Source: Roseiconus nitratireducens
Lineage (GTDB): Bacteria > Planctomycetota > Planctomycetia > Pirellulales > Pirellulaceae
Length of the DNA: 64,000 bases
Assembly: GCF_008629675.1 (NCBI RefSeq)
Contig: NZ_VWOX01000009.1
Location: 305,009-369,008, forward strand
Reading direction: 5' to 3'
Positions within the stretch are counted from its first letter, which is position 1. Each line of letters begins with the position of its first letter. Below are positions 54,387 through 62,532 of the stretch, piece by piece. Under the pieces are notes generated by a model. The model was not told the DNA's origin. It did no database searches and saw only the letters and a list, made by a program, of their open reading frames with translations. The translations under genes were made by a program, and so were the position numbers.

Positions 54387-54819
54387 CCTCTGCGACCTGC
54401 ATCCGCGACTGTCGGCGACGGAACTCCACGCTGGCCGCGAACACGAAACCGTGCAATCCACAGGTGCCGTGAACCACAAAGCACTTTGCTCCGCCAGCCG
54501 AGAGCTGAGACGCCAAATCCTCGGTTCCGTCATACCTGGTCACCGGCCAGCCGTGGTTTTTGGTCCGTGCCAACAGCTCGGAATATTGGCCGAGCATGAA
54601 CACTGGGTCGGACTCCTTCACGTCAAACAGTACGTTGGCCGGGTACGGCCCCGGGCCGACCTTCTGTTGCTCGAAGTGGTGGACGACAACACCCTCGAAA
54701 AGGATGTCCGTGTACTCGGGCGGCTCCGCGTGTGGGTAGACGGTATGCAGGACGATATGGCATCGCTCATGGTCAACCGATTGGGCGTACACCCAATTGT
54801 CATGAACGCTGACTCGCAT
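54304..54819 (-). CDS. Cassette protein with attC-encoded tail
   Basis: A 171-residue soluble protein from ATG 54819 (MRVSVHDNWVYAQSVDHERC). The body includes HTVYPHAEPPEYTDILFEGV and VFDVKESDPVFMLGQYSE-like text. The last 26 or so residues are read from almost the whole attC site. Function unknown. Confidence 0.6.
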   Translation of the reverse strand: MRVSVHDNWVYAQSVDHERCHIVLHTVYPHAEPPEYTDILFEGVVVHHFEQQKVGPGPYPANVLFDVKESDPVFMLGQYSELLARTKNHGWPVTRYDGTEDLASQLSAGGAKCFVVHGTCGLHGFVFAASVEFRRRQSRMQVAEAEPADALESASRAVSTMEDRSRRPSDR

Positions 54820-54832
54820 GAGTGTCTTCCGT

Positions 54833-54926
54833 TGGCCGAACGTCACGGATCACGCGGTCGCCGCGAGCGATCCTCCACTTCAAAAACCACGACTCGGCGA
54901 CTCGTCGTGCATCCGATTGTTATCCG
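54833..54926 (-). repeat. attC site 21
   Basis: Family D: GGCCGAACGTCACGGATCAC to GTGCATCCGATTGTTATCCG. Confidence 0.84.
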
Positions 54927-55432
54927 TCATCCTCTTCCCCGTTGAACTCGTGGAGCAGTTTAATCGCCTGGACAGGGTCATCCAGGTAAGCAACCACCAC
55001 GGTACACGATTTGCTCGGCAACGCTTTGATCCGCTTTGCAGTCAGAAATGATTGGAGTGAATCGTTCGCGGACGGAATGTTTGTATCGAATATGTAGACC
55101 ATCGAATCACGAGACTCTTCGTCGGTTTCGAAGATCAGTCCAGATTGACCGCTGTCACTCTCGTAAGGCTCACGAAGCGACACATGAAACTTGTCGGTGT
55201 ACCATTCGTCGACGTCTTCCAACGAAACATCCGTCCAATACAGCAAACTGTTGCTTGCTGGCAGCGAAATCTCTTCGAGTGTAAGGTGAGCAACTTCGCG
55301 CCCATCTGGATGCACGTAGCGATTAAGGGCCTCACGGTTCAGTTTTGCGCGACTTGGTTCACCCGAACATCCAAGCAAGACCGAAGCAAACGAAACCAGG
55401 ATCGCTAGAACGAGGATCTTTATCACGGGCAA
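54920..55432 (-). CDS. Cassette lipoprotein
   Basis: A 170-residue protein with a lipoprotein signal (MPVIKILVLAILVSFASVLL followed by the lipobox Cys in LLGCSG). The mature part (YWTDVSLEDVDEWYTDKFHV, SKSCTVVVAYLDDPVQAIKL) is unknown. Confidence 0.72.
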   Translation of the reverse strand: MPVIKILVLAILVSFASVLLGCSGEPSRAKLNREALNRYVHPDGREVAHLTLEEISLPASNSLLYWTDVSLEDVDEWYTDKFHVSLREPYESDSGQSGLIFETDEESRDSMVYIFDTNIPSANDSLQSFLTAKRIKALPSKSCTVVVAYLDDPVQAIKLLHEFNGEEDDG

Positions 55433-55444
55433 CTACATCGAGTA

Positions 55445-55539
55445 CGGATAACGTTACCGATCACCCGGTCCGCGCGGTTGATCGTACATTTTCGAAACGC
55501 CCCGACTCGCGGACTCGGGTGCATCGGATGGTTCCCCGC
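55445..55539 (-). repeat. attC site 22
   Basis: Family F: CGGATAACGTTACCGATCAC to GTGCATCGGATGGTTCCCCG. Confidence 0.85.
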
Positions 55540-55572
55540 TCCTCAGTAACACTAACAAGCACGCCGAGAATG

Positions 55573-55896
55573 TCAGGCACCGTGCAGGCTGTTATCGTCG
55601 TCCAGTATAGCCCTGAATTCCGGACCGGGAGCGTCCGGCGTCCAGCCCAGTCTGCACGCATCATCCATTACGCGACGAACGAGTGACGGTTTGACTGAAT
55701 GGCGAGCGCCGGGGCCGTGTATCCATAGGTCATTCAGAGACAGGCGGACGACCAACCGTTGCCCGCATTCGGATTGGACCACAAGCAAACCTTCCCCTGG
55801 AGACGAAGAAGGAATCGCACGCACCGATACTGACCAGCGAAGGTCGATTCCGTCGTAGTGGATTGGGCTACTGCGTCGTTTCTGGAGCGACATCAA
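55573..55896 (-). CDS. Small cassette protein
   Basis: A 107-residue soluble protein (LLVVQSECGQRLVVRLSLND, RRVMDDACRLGWTPDAPGPE). No family recognised. The start is one of two adjacent ATGs. Confidence 0.6.
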   Translation of the reverse strand: MMSLQKRRSSPIHYDGIDLRWSVSVRAIPSSSPGEGLLVVQSECGQRLVVRLSLNDLWIHGPGARHSVKPSLVRRVMDDACRLGWTPDAPGPEFRAILDDDNSLHGA

Positions 55897-55921
55897 AATG
55901 TGATCGCCACATGGATCTCAG

Positions 55922-56015
55922 TCGGGGAACGTTAACGATCACGTGGTCGCCGCGAACGACTCACCACTTCAATAAACTCAACTCGGCGACTCACGTGCAT
56001 CGTCTGGTTCCCCGC
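55922..56015 (-). repeat. attC site 23 with duplicated end
   Basis: Family A: GGGGAACGTTAACGATCACG to GTGCATCGTCTGGTTCCCCG. A 33-bp piece with the end box (55,991-56,023) is repeated directly at 56,024-56,056. Confidence 0.85.
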
Positions 56016-56478
56016 AGTCTTTCTCACGTGCATCGTCTGGTTCCCCGCAGTCTTTCTCGTCAGCACCGGGCGAAAGTGAGTCGCGGGTGTAGGAAAGGAT
56101 GTATCCCGAGTGTACCAGTTCACCGGTTGCGTGTGCATCATCGATCAGTGCACGTAATTCGATCTCGTCGCGTATTCCGTAGCGTTTGGCGAGTTTAGAA
56201 CCAGCAAACGACGACAGGCGAGACCAGTCAAAGCCGTCGATCTGTCCATCATCACCAAAGTCAAAATCAACCGACTTGTCAGGTAACCGTACCGCGCATC
56301 CGAATCCGTGAATGAAGTATTCGCCCCCACCGGCAAGTTCACCACGCCCGGGAACGTCGTAGCCAACCCATTCGATTGTCGACGAGGGGCGGGGGATACC
56401 GGTGGCTTCGAGTGCGGCGACGGCGCGAGCAACCGTCGCTTTATAGTCGTCGATTAGCGGACGGAGCCGATCATCCAT
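55978..56478 (-). CDS. DUF6896-like cassette protein with duplicated tail
   Basis: A 166-residue soluble protein. EYFIHGFGCAVRLPDKSVDF then DFGDDGQIDGFDWSRLSSF resemble the core of DUF6896 proteins, some found next to toxin genes. The C-terminal EKDCGEPDDAR occurs twice because of a 33-bp in-frame duplication that also copies part of the attC. Confidence 0.68.
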   Translation of the reverse strand: MDDRLRPLIDDYKATVARAVAALEATGIPRPSSTIEWVGYDVPGRGELAGGGEYFIHGFGCAVRLPDKSVDFDFGDDGQIDGFDWSRLSSFAGSKLAKRYGIRDEIELRALIDDAHATGELVHSGYILSYTRDSLSPGADEKDCGEPDDAREKDCGEPDDARESPS

Positions 56479-56493
56479 CTCCAGCTACATTTA

Positions 56494-56588
56494 GTCGGGG
56501 AACGGCCGCGATAACCGAGTCGCGGCGGTGGATTCTCTATTGTCAAAAACGGCGACTCCGCGACTTCGGTTCATCGCATGGTTCGTCG
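56494..56588 (-). repeat. attC site 24
   Basis: Family C: CGGGGAACGGCCGCGATAAC to GTTCATCGCATGGTTCGTCG. Confidence 0.83.
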
Positions 56589-56612
56589 GGTTTTGGAGAG
56601 AGCCAAAGGGCG

Positions 56613-57329
56613 CTAACGAAGCAATCCGTCTCGAACCAGTTGTGAACGCTCAATTGTCTCGCCACCATTTGCAGTCAACAAGGCACGTACGATTTCTTGT
56701 GGAGTATTTGGGTCCAGATGAAACACCGCACCATCAGCGAAGGCGACCAGCGGGCCACGCTCGCGCGGGCTGGAGATTCCGGGGCCATTAGGATCATTTA
56801 TCGCAAACGTCATTTGATCGAAGTGTAGGTCGTTTGGTTCTGACCAGAAGGCATCAAGGGTGTGAGATTCGGCGAGCACGACGGTGTTTGCGACGCCGTC
56901 GCCGATGTCATCGTATGTAATCGCGTAGTCATCTGGCCATGCCGTCTCGTTTCCAACAACCGCGAAGTAGTGGACGTGGAAATCAGAGTTGCCATCCACT
57001 TCCGCAGTGCGAAATGGCCAGGCGTAGTCGATCGGTCCATCGTACGGGCCCATTGTCTTGATAAGCGGTTCTCCGAACTCGTCGAGCGGAGGTGCATCAA
57101 TGTGTACGTCAAGTCCGCCAGCAAGTCGCATGTTGAAAGGGCCATCCCACGCCTCGTCCCACCGATATAGTTGGTTAACGCCAGCAAGATATGGCGTAAC
57201 AAGTGTCCGCCAACTGTGCATAGGTTTGCGATTGGGATCAAGGAGAACGTGTGGTGGGAGTTGGTTGTACTGAGCGGCGTAGTTGTCGATGCCGAGCATC
57301 ACTTGCCGAAGGTTGTTGCGGCTGGACAT
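56613..57329 (-). CDS. DUF1559-like pseudopilin cassette protein
   Basis: A protein of at least 238 residues. MSSRNNLRQVMLGIDNYAAQ followed by YNQLPP is the typical start of planctomycete DUF1559 proteins after the pilin-like helix. The frame stays open upstream and encodes a matching helix (LFIAVIAVCGLVIGFAALVG), but no ATG, GTG or TTG opens it. CTG at about 57,413 or ATC are the only options. Ends ...LVAFADGAVFHLDPNT, as in that family. Confidence 0.72.
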   Translation of the reverse strand: MSSRNNLRQVMLGIDNYAAQYNQLPPHVLLDPNRKPMHSWRTLVTPYLAGVNQLYRWDEAWDGPFNMRLAGGLDVHIDAPPLDEFGEPLIKTMGPYDGPIDYAWPFRTAEVDGNSDFHVHYFAVVGNETAWPDDYAITYDDIGDGVANTVVLAESHTLDAFWSEPNDLHFDQMTFAINDPNGPGISSPRERGPLVAFADGAVFHLDPNTPQEIVRALLTANGGETIERSQLVRDGLLR

Positions 57330-57455
57330 GATGCGTGCGGCACGCGAAGAGTGACCGACGAGTGCTGCGAAACCGATGACAAGTCCACAAACGGCGATTA
57401 CTGCGATGAACAGGGAATAGTATCGAGAGTTTAAGCGTTTGATGAAACTATCCTC

Positions 57456-57542
57456 GACGAACGTCTGCGTTAACGCGGTGGGCGCGTTTGACTTTGGTTT
57501 CAGAACACGCGTGATCGCCCACTCGCGTTCAACGCTTTGTTA
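57456..57542 (-). repeat. Divergent attC-like site 25
   Basis: CGAACGTCTGCGTTAACGCG to GCGTTCAACGCTTTGTTATT. Arms GCGGTGGGCGCG and CGCGTGATCGCCC pair less well than in the other sites. Sequence unrelated to the other families. Confidence 0.55.
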
Positions 57543-58454
57543 TTTTTCGATTTCGTATTCGGCCAGTTCCGTGCCATCGCAGCTCACGAGCATCCGTGAA
57601 TCTCGAATCGATTCGATGCGACATTCTTTTCGCTGCTTGGCGTTTGCCATTGGTGCAAGTTTACATTTCCCCGAGGAGACATCAAGAATGCCCAGTTGAT
57701 AGTTTGCGGGATTCGGTTTGACGTAGAGCGGTTCGGCTTCGTTGATCGGGACATAGTTTGGTGCATCGCCCAGAATGATGAAGATGCGGCCGTCGTGAAA
57801 TCGGTAGGAATAGTAGTTACCGTCAACGTGCAATGACAAATCCTTGGCCGCGAAACGCCAGATGTCGTTGCCATTCTTATCGCGGCGAAGAATGACGAAA
57901 TCATCGCGATGCCCTTCGACTTTTATCGTGTGGCCGTCGGTTTCCAGCGTTTTATTGTCGTACAGTTTGTGTTGCGGTCCTGATCGATCTTCATTGTTTG
58001 GCTCGTTAGTCTTAACGGACGAACAATCGTGCCCCGTGCGAACATCGAGTATTCGCCCACGCGTCGTGACGACGTATTGATCGACAAGGCATTTAGGTAC
58101 ATCGCGAAATTCGTTGGTGAATCCCGGGACGTAGTCGAAACATCGGAGCAGCTTTCCCCAAAGTCCACGGCCGTGATTGACCCACCGAAGCTTCCCTGTT
58201 TGTGCATCTATACCGTAAACCCCGAAGCCGGCCGTCCATGGACCATCGGATCGTGTTTCGGATGCGACAATCACATCGTGCGCACATCCGCATACGGTCG
58301 TCGGACGGAAGAATCGGCGAGTCCAATATTGTGTGCCAGTTTCGGCATCGAGTGCGAACCATTGACCGATGACGTATTGGCCGTAGTAGTCCACGTGGCC
58401 GTACCATTTCGAGAGCCCAGTTGGGTTCGAGTAGGTCCATCGTGGTTCAAGCAT
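57540..58454 (-). CDS. PQQ-like beta-propeller cassette protein
   Basis: A 304-residue protein. Repeated blade motifs (WFALDAETGTQYWTRRFF, YGIDAQTGKLRWVNHGRG, GRILDVRTG, IWRFAAKDLSLHV) match PQQ-type beta-propellers. No signal peptide from ATG 58454, so possibly cytoplasmic or using a missing upstream part. Function unknown. Confidence 0.75.
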   Translation of the reverse strand: MLEPRWTYSNPTGLSKWYGHVDYYGQYVIGQWFALDAETGTQYWTRRFFRPTTVCGCAHDVIVASETRSDGPWTAGFGVYGIDAQTGKLRWVNHGRGLWGKLLRCFDYVPGFTNEFRDVPKCLVDQYVVTTRGRILDVRTGHDCSSVKTNEPNNEDRSGPQHKLYDNKTLETDGHTIKVEGHRDDFVILRRDKNGNDIWRFAAKDLSLHVDGNYYSYRFHDGRIFIILGDAPNYVPINEAEPLYVKPNPANYQLGILDVSSGKCKLAPMANAKQRKECRIESIRDSRMLVSCDGTELAEYEIEK

Positions 58455-58469
58455 CGCATTGGGTCAGCA

Positions 58470-58560
58470 AAATAACGTTACAAATCACCGAGTCGCCGCG
58501 AAAGACGCGACCTCAAAACAAACCCAACTCGGCGACTTCGGTGCATTTGATTGTTATCCG
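58470..58560 (-). repeat. attC site 26
   Basis: Family G: ATAACGTTACAAATCACCGA to GTGCATTTGATTGTTATCCG. Arms AATCACCGAGTCGCCG and CGGCGACTTCGGTGCATT. Confidence 0.85.
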
Positions 58561-59069
58561 TCCCCCGGCATCAATTCCATCGTGAACGCAACAAGTCTCG
58601 ATGCGTTGCGGAAATCACTAATTCGCTGCACATGAAGGACGCGACCGTTTTCGATCCATGCAATTTCTCCATTTGCGTGAATCATAGCAGTGCCCGCTTC
58701 ATCAACCAATTTCATCCATCCCGGAATTTCTCTAAGTGGCGCGTAGTCAGAAGAAACTGCGGTGCAGTCGGCATAGTGAAAATGCAAACGCCCATTGGGG
58801 TTCCGCTTTTGGTACTGGACGAGGAACTCCGCGAAACGCGTGTGCCAAATGTGAGTCATTCCCCAGTCGACGTGCACAAACACAACCGCACGTTTGGAGT
58901 TTAACGCATTCTGGACTACGTGTCGCACGTCTGTGTCCGCAGCGGAAGCTTCCTGAAAGCCACGAACAATCTCCGAGACCAATTGATCCTCAGTTTCAAA
59001 TTCTGCTGGGCTGGCCGCATTCGACAATAGCGCAGAACAAGACAGCAGAATGGAGTAGAAAGTTCGCAA
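58554..59069 (-). CDS. Secreted thioredoxin-like cassette protein
   Basis: A 171-residue protein. TTG 59069 is chosen because it opens a signal peptide (LRTFYSILLSCSALLSNAAS); the earlier ATG lies in attC 27. KRAVVFVHVDWGMTHIWHTR, then LHFHYADCTAVSSDYAPLRE, IPGWMKLVDEAGTAMIHANG and GRVLHVQRISDF, fit a thioredoxin fold without the CxxC pair. A redox role is unlikely. Confidence 0.7.
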   Translation of the reverse strand: MRTFYSILLSCSALLSNAASPAEFETEDQLVSEIVRGFQEASAADTDVRHVVQNALNSKRAVVFVHVDWGMTHIWHTRFAEFLVQYQKRNPNGRLHFHYADCTAVSSDYAPLREIPGWMKLVDEAGTAMIHANGEIAWIENGRVLHVQRISDFRNASRLVAFTMELMPGDG

Positions 59070-59085
59070 AGCCAGTTTCCTGGTA

Positions 59086-59180
59086 CGGATAACGTTGGCG
59101 ATCACGCGGTCGCCGCGAATGATCATCCACTTCAAAAACCACGACTCGGCGACTCGTCGTGCATCGCGTTGTTACCCGCC
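59086..59180 (-). repeat. attC site 27
   Basis: Family D: CGGATAACGTTGGCGATCAC to GTGCATCGCGTTGTTACCCG. Confidence 0.85.
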
Positions 59181-59193
59181 GATACCGATAAAC

Positions 59194-59568
59194 CTATCCG
59201 TCGCGAGGCTTCTTCCCATTGTACCAGGTAAGTATGGCAGTTCCGATTCTTGAACATGCTTTCGAAACGCCGTAGTAGAGGTAGCCCCAAGAAATTACTG
59301 CACCCAAAAATGCAAGACCGCAAATTACCGGCAAAACAATCAAAGAAATGAGAGTGTCAGGGAAACGAAGACCAGGATCGCCGTTGAATGCAGCAAATAG
59401 CGTGGTGAACAGCAGTAACAGAAAGAACGGAGCCGAGAATATCGCAACAGTCCCAATCCGCTCCCGCGCGGAAAGACGCTCTCTCATGCATGTGCCCGTC
59501 GCCACGCAGACCAATGCGACGAAGCACAAGAGCCCGAACAACGCTGACGCGAGAAATGGATGTGCCAC
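59194..59568 (-). CDS. Cassette membrane protein
   Basis: A 124-residue protein with three helices (ALFGLLCFVALVCVATGTCM, IFSAPFFLLLLFTTLFAAFN, LISLIVLPVICGLAFLGAVI). Function unknown. Confidence 0.65.
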   Translation of the reverse strand: MAHPFLASALFGLLCFVALVCVATGTCMRERLSARERIGTVAIFSAPFFLLLLFTTLFAAFNGDPGLRFPDTLISLIVLPVICGLAFLGAVISWGYLYYGVSKACSRIGTAILTWYNGKKPRDG

Positions 59569-59612
59569 GGTATTCGGACGAGTCGTCGAACTGCCAGCAA
59601 GAGTTGTTCTGT

Positions 59613-59705
59613 CGGGTAACGGTACGGATCACGTGGTCGCCGCGAACGATTGACCACTTCAAACAACGCAACTCGGCGACTCACGTGCATCCGATGGTTA
59701 TCCCG
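59613..59705 (-). repeat. attC site 28
   Basis: Family A: CGGGTAACGGTACGGATCAC to GTGCATCCGATGGTTATCCC. First attC of the array by transcription order. Confidence 0.85.
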
Positions 59706-60210
59706 CCCCTGGTCGAACGCGTGGAATCGTGAGAAAGCTCATCACACCCCGAAGTCCGAGGAAGGCGATTGGCAGGAAGTACAGGCACGGAACAACGTAG
59801 AAGTAGACCGTGTGATACGCATATTCGGAAATCGCGACTAGAAATGCACATGCTGTGACGAAACCCAGAAGAAGCCGCAGAGAGACACGTGTTTTTGTGA
59901 GCCAGATGAAGACGCTGGCGACGCCCACCAGGCAGAGAACTGAATTTAAGACAATCAAACTGCTGTCAGGGCGAAATCGTTCAGTTCCATCGTGCATAAT
60001 CTCCGTTGCCGGATAGAAAATTGGGAAGCCGCTTAGTAAGTAAATGCGGTCAACAAATACGTGTGATTCTGGAGTGTTGATGCGATTGAAAATCTCGGTG
60101 GAGTCCGTAAATGGATGGGCAGGGACATTCATCCACAGCGCAACCAACGCCCACACTGCCGCTCCAATAGCGGCGGAAAGACAAAATTTTCTTGGTGCCA
60201 CAGAGTTCAT
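59698..60210 (-). CDS. First cassette: membrane protein
   Basis: A 170-residue protein from ATG 60210 (MNSVAPRKFCLSAAIGAAVW), with four hydrophobic segments. The stop is in attC 28. It is the most recently inserted position in a normal array, next to the presumed attI. Function unknown. Confidence 0.65.
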   Translation of the reverse strand: MNSVAPRKFCLSAAIGAAVWALVALWMNVPAHPFTDSTEIFNRINTPESHVFVDRIYLLSGFPIFYPATEIMHDGTERFRPDSSLIVLNSVLCLVGVASVFIWLTKTRVSLRLLLGFVTACAFLVAISEYAYHTVYFYVVPCLYFLPIAFLGLRGVMSFLTIPRVRPGAG

Positions 60211-60223
60211 GTGAGAATGCTTT

Positions 60224-60300
60224 CGGGATAACAATATAATTATCCCGGCTCAGACCGGGGATAAAGTGAATATCGGGGGTTTTATCCGACTGCGTTGCCG
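60224..60300 (-). promoter_or_regulatory. Array head: attI candidate with palindrome
   Basis: CGGGATAA, eight bases, TTATCCCG (60,224-60,247) form a palindrome whose cassette-side half reads GTTATCCCG on the minus strand, the same box that ends the attC sites. Then GGGGATAAAG and TTTTATCCGAC repeat the box loosely. GATAAT or TATATT in the loop could serve as a -10 for the array. Inference. Confidence 0.45.
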
Positions 60301-60989
60301 GTGGCGGCCCCTCATTGAGATTGATAGCTTATCCCCTTCGGGATCGCAGCGTCAAATCTTTCGCTCCTTGTCCCGACCCCGTTCTGATTGTCGCGAGATG
60401 CTGCTGCGATAGCATTTCGGTGCTTTGTCGACTGGGGCGGGGAATCAACGATCGACAGATTGCGGGAAGCGCTCGATAGAGCACCCTTTGGGAAGAGTGA
60501 TCGAAAGTAATTCCTGATTTGGAATCGTCGCTACGCCGAATTCTCACGTCAAAACTTCGTCGAAACGCTTCGCATCGAGCGAGAAAGAGGATTCATGAGC
60601 CGGCGACGAGCGGGTGCTTTGGAACACCTTCGGTACCATGGGTGGCCCCACCGATGCTCGCTGATTGGGCGACCTGTTCTCACCGAAGGGCCGGATCGCA
60701 ACCGAGGCATTCTCGCTGGTGGGATGTACCGGGTCAAGTTTTGGGGGTTTTGCCGTCCACCTACCAGCTGGCACCATGCACGACGTCTGATCCGGGAGCT
60801 AGCACACCACCGGATTATCGACTGCCACGCTATCGCTTATCTCGCATTCTGCCCTCGCCTCACGCCGACAGTTTTCCGTAGAGCGTTTCATGGCCGACCG
60901 ACCGAAACGGACGCGGAATCGCTAAACCCTCTCTTGACAACGGCTTGGCGATATCCGAAAACTGAGAACGTTCACGAAGAGGGTTTCCT
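60301..60989. other. Gap at the array head where an integrase would be expected
   Basis: About 690 bp with no supported gene. Frames of 120-165 residues exist but are composed of repeats and show no tyrosine-recombinase motifs. The piece at about 60,873-60,920 (CCGACCGAAACGGACGCGGA) recurs near 62,950-62,985. Confidence 0.55.
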
Positions 60990-61267
60990 TCGGGGAGCTT
61001 TTTCAAAACGTGGAATTCATCCGCCACACCAGTTAACGCACAAAGCCGAGAGCAAACGCCCTCGGCTTTTTCGCGTTTTCTCCCGTGTTTGACGCACTTT
61101 TGCGAACCGGCGAACTTCTTAGAGCGCTCTCGCGCCGTCGACGTTCTGCCCGTCACCAACCGCCGACGCCAATTCTCACCCCAAACTCTCGCGCTCTCTG
61201 CGCCAATTGCCCGTTCTGGTTAACAACCCGGTTGGTTTCGGGGTCGGAATGAACCGGACGCGGAAAG
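60990..61267. repeat. Right copy of the island-flanking direct repeat
   Basis: Diverged copy of 15,896-16,166. It begins CGGGGAGC (tRNA 3' end) and includes the terminator at 61,045-61,071 and the final GGTCGGAATGAACCGGACGC. It marks the right end of the island. Confidence 0.85.
61045..61071 (+). terminator. Duplicated terminator
   Basis: Stem GCCGAG/CTCGGC, then five T residues; same as that after tRNA-Asn. Confidence 0.75.
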
Positions 61268-61471
61268 GGTTGTGCGAGATGGATCGCTTGTGGCAGCATA
61301 CCGGTTTCGATCACCGCGTCGCACAGGCGATACCCTAAGGGATCATCGACGTCGGGAGATCCGGATGCGTCTGTCGCGATGGCAAGACTTAATGAATTTG
61401 GTTTGCGGCACGGCTTTGAAATAGTGGAATCGCCATGGCGAGCATGGCAGAGACTTGCAGGGCAATAGAGC

Positions 61472-62518
61472 ATGGACTGGGAGAATCTTCGCGTAGTCGC
61501 TTGCAGGATCAACTTAGGGAGAGAGGCTGGCGGGGATGTGGCTTCCGCTTCTGCTGCGCTGGCTGAAGTGTTGTCAAATGATCCCTCGCTAAAGGTGGAT
61601 CCGGTCAGGGGCGAAAGTAAACTTGAGGCTGCACCGGGGGAAGTGTTTTGGCACCAGTGCTGGACGCCGTGCCGCGGTCTTCCTGTCGGGTTTGAGTTGC
61701 TTGTCCCGTTTTCGATCGAGGGAGCGGTAAAGGGACTTGAGACGTTGCGAAAGTTCAACGATGTATTCGATGCGAGGTTGACTGTCGGATTTGAGTCTGC
61801 AGCAACCGTTACAATCAATTTTCAAAGGGGAACGCCGGTCCATCATCGTGACAGCAAGCTATTGGCTGCCTTGAATGTTCCCCTTCGAGATGGAGGTGCC
61901 GATCTATTCGATGCTTCCGCGTCCTGCGCTTTGCACGTGTTGCAGCGGCTTGGACTTGCTGGAAGGATGCATTTGTCGCTTGATTCCGGGAAGCACGTTT
62001 TCGAGCCTACGATGTGCAAGCTTGAGGATGGCGAACTCCACGGCAACGGTAATGACTGGAGATTGTTGATTGCCGCTCGGAAAATCGTCAATTTTGGAAC
62101 CGCGGAGTCCACATGGAATGTGATGCGACAGTGTGCGGCAAATCACCTCGGTGCTGCGAGCTACATTAGGCTGCGGTACAGTTGCCCTGAGGATGAAGTG
62201 CACGAATGCGTTGCGTATCTCGCTAAGACACACCGTGTCTGGCGATTGAGGGCCGATGTAATTGCGAGCGAGCAGTACAGTCCCTTCGCCGATCCTGGAT
62301 GTGCGGCGAGGCTTCCTGCGTGGACAGCAAGTATCGCCCCAAAAGGTTTCGCACCAGTGCCAGTTGTTGGTGCCTCAGCGGAATACCGGAAAGGCGAAGC
62401 AAGCCTTCTGGTGCATACCGATCGAGGGCTCGAATGGCTCAACGACATCCTTGAGACTTCCGGCTTGTCCAGTAACGCTCAGCTGCTGGAACAAGATGAA
62501 ATCTATCCCGAGCTGTAA
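61472..62518 (+). CDS. Hypothetical protein, first of a pair
   Basis: A 348-residue soluble protein starting at ATG 61472 (MDWENLRVVACRINLGREAG). GLPVGFELLVPFSIEGAVKG, GNGNDWRLLIAARKIVNF and LLVHTDRGLEWLNDI stand out, but no family is recognised. The next gene starts 14 bp later, with AAGGTGGAGAG as a ribosome site. It lies between two copies of the flank repeat, as a small islet. Confidence 0.65.
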   Translation: MDWENLRVVACRINLGREAGGDVASASAALAEVLSNDPSLKVDPVRGESKLEAAPGEVFWHQCWTPCRGLPVGFELLVPFSIEGAVKGLETLRKFNDVFDARLTVGFESAATVTINFQRGTPVHHRDSKLLAALNVPLRDGGADLFDASASCALHVLQRLGLAGRMHLSLDSGKHVFEPTMCKLEDGELHGNGNDWRLLIAARKIVNFGTAESTWNVMRQCAANHLGAASYIRLRYSCPEDEVHECVAYLAKTHRVWRLRADVIASEQYSPFADPGCAARLPAWTASIAPKGFAPVPVVGASAEYRKGEASLLVHTDRGLEWLNDILETSGLSSNAQLLEQDEIYPEL

Positions 62519-62532
62519 GAAGGTGGAGAGCA

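Noticed and set aside
41967..60232. CRISPR array
   Set aside because: The repeats are about 90 bp, differ between copies, are 300-1200 bp apart and separate genes. No cas genes are near.
60519..61092. Frames of 120 and 165 residues taken as a possible integrase
   Set aside because: No recombinase motifs (R...HxxR...Y). The frames run through repeat and terminator sequence.
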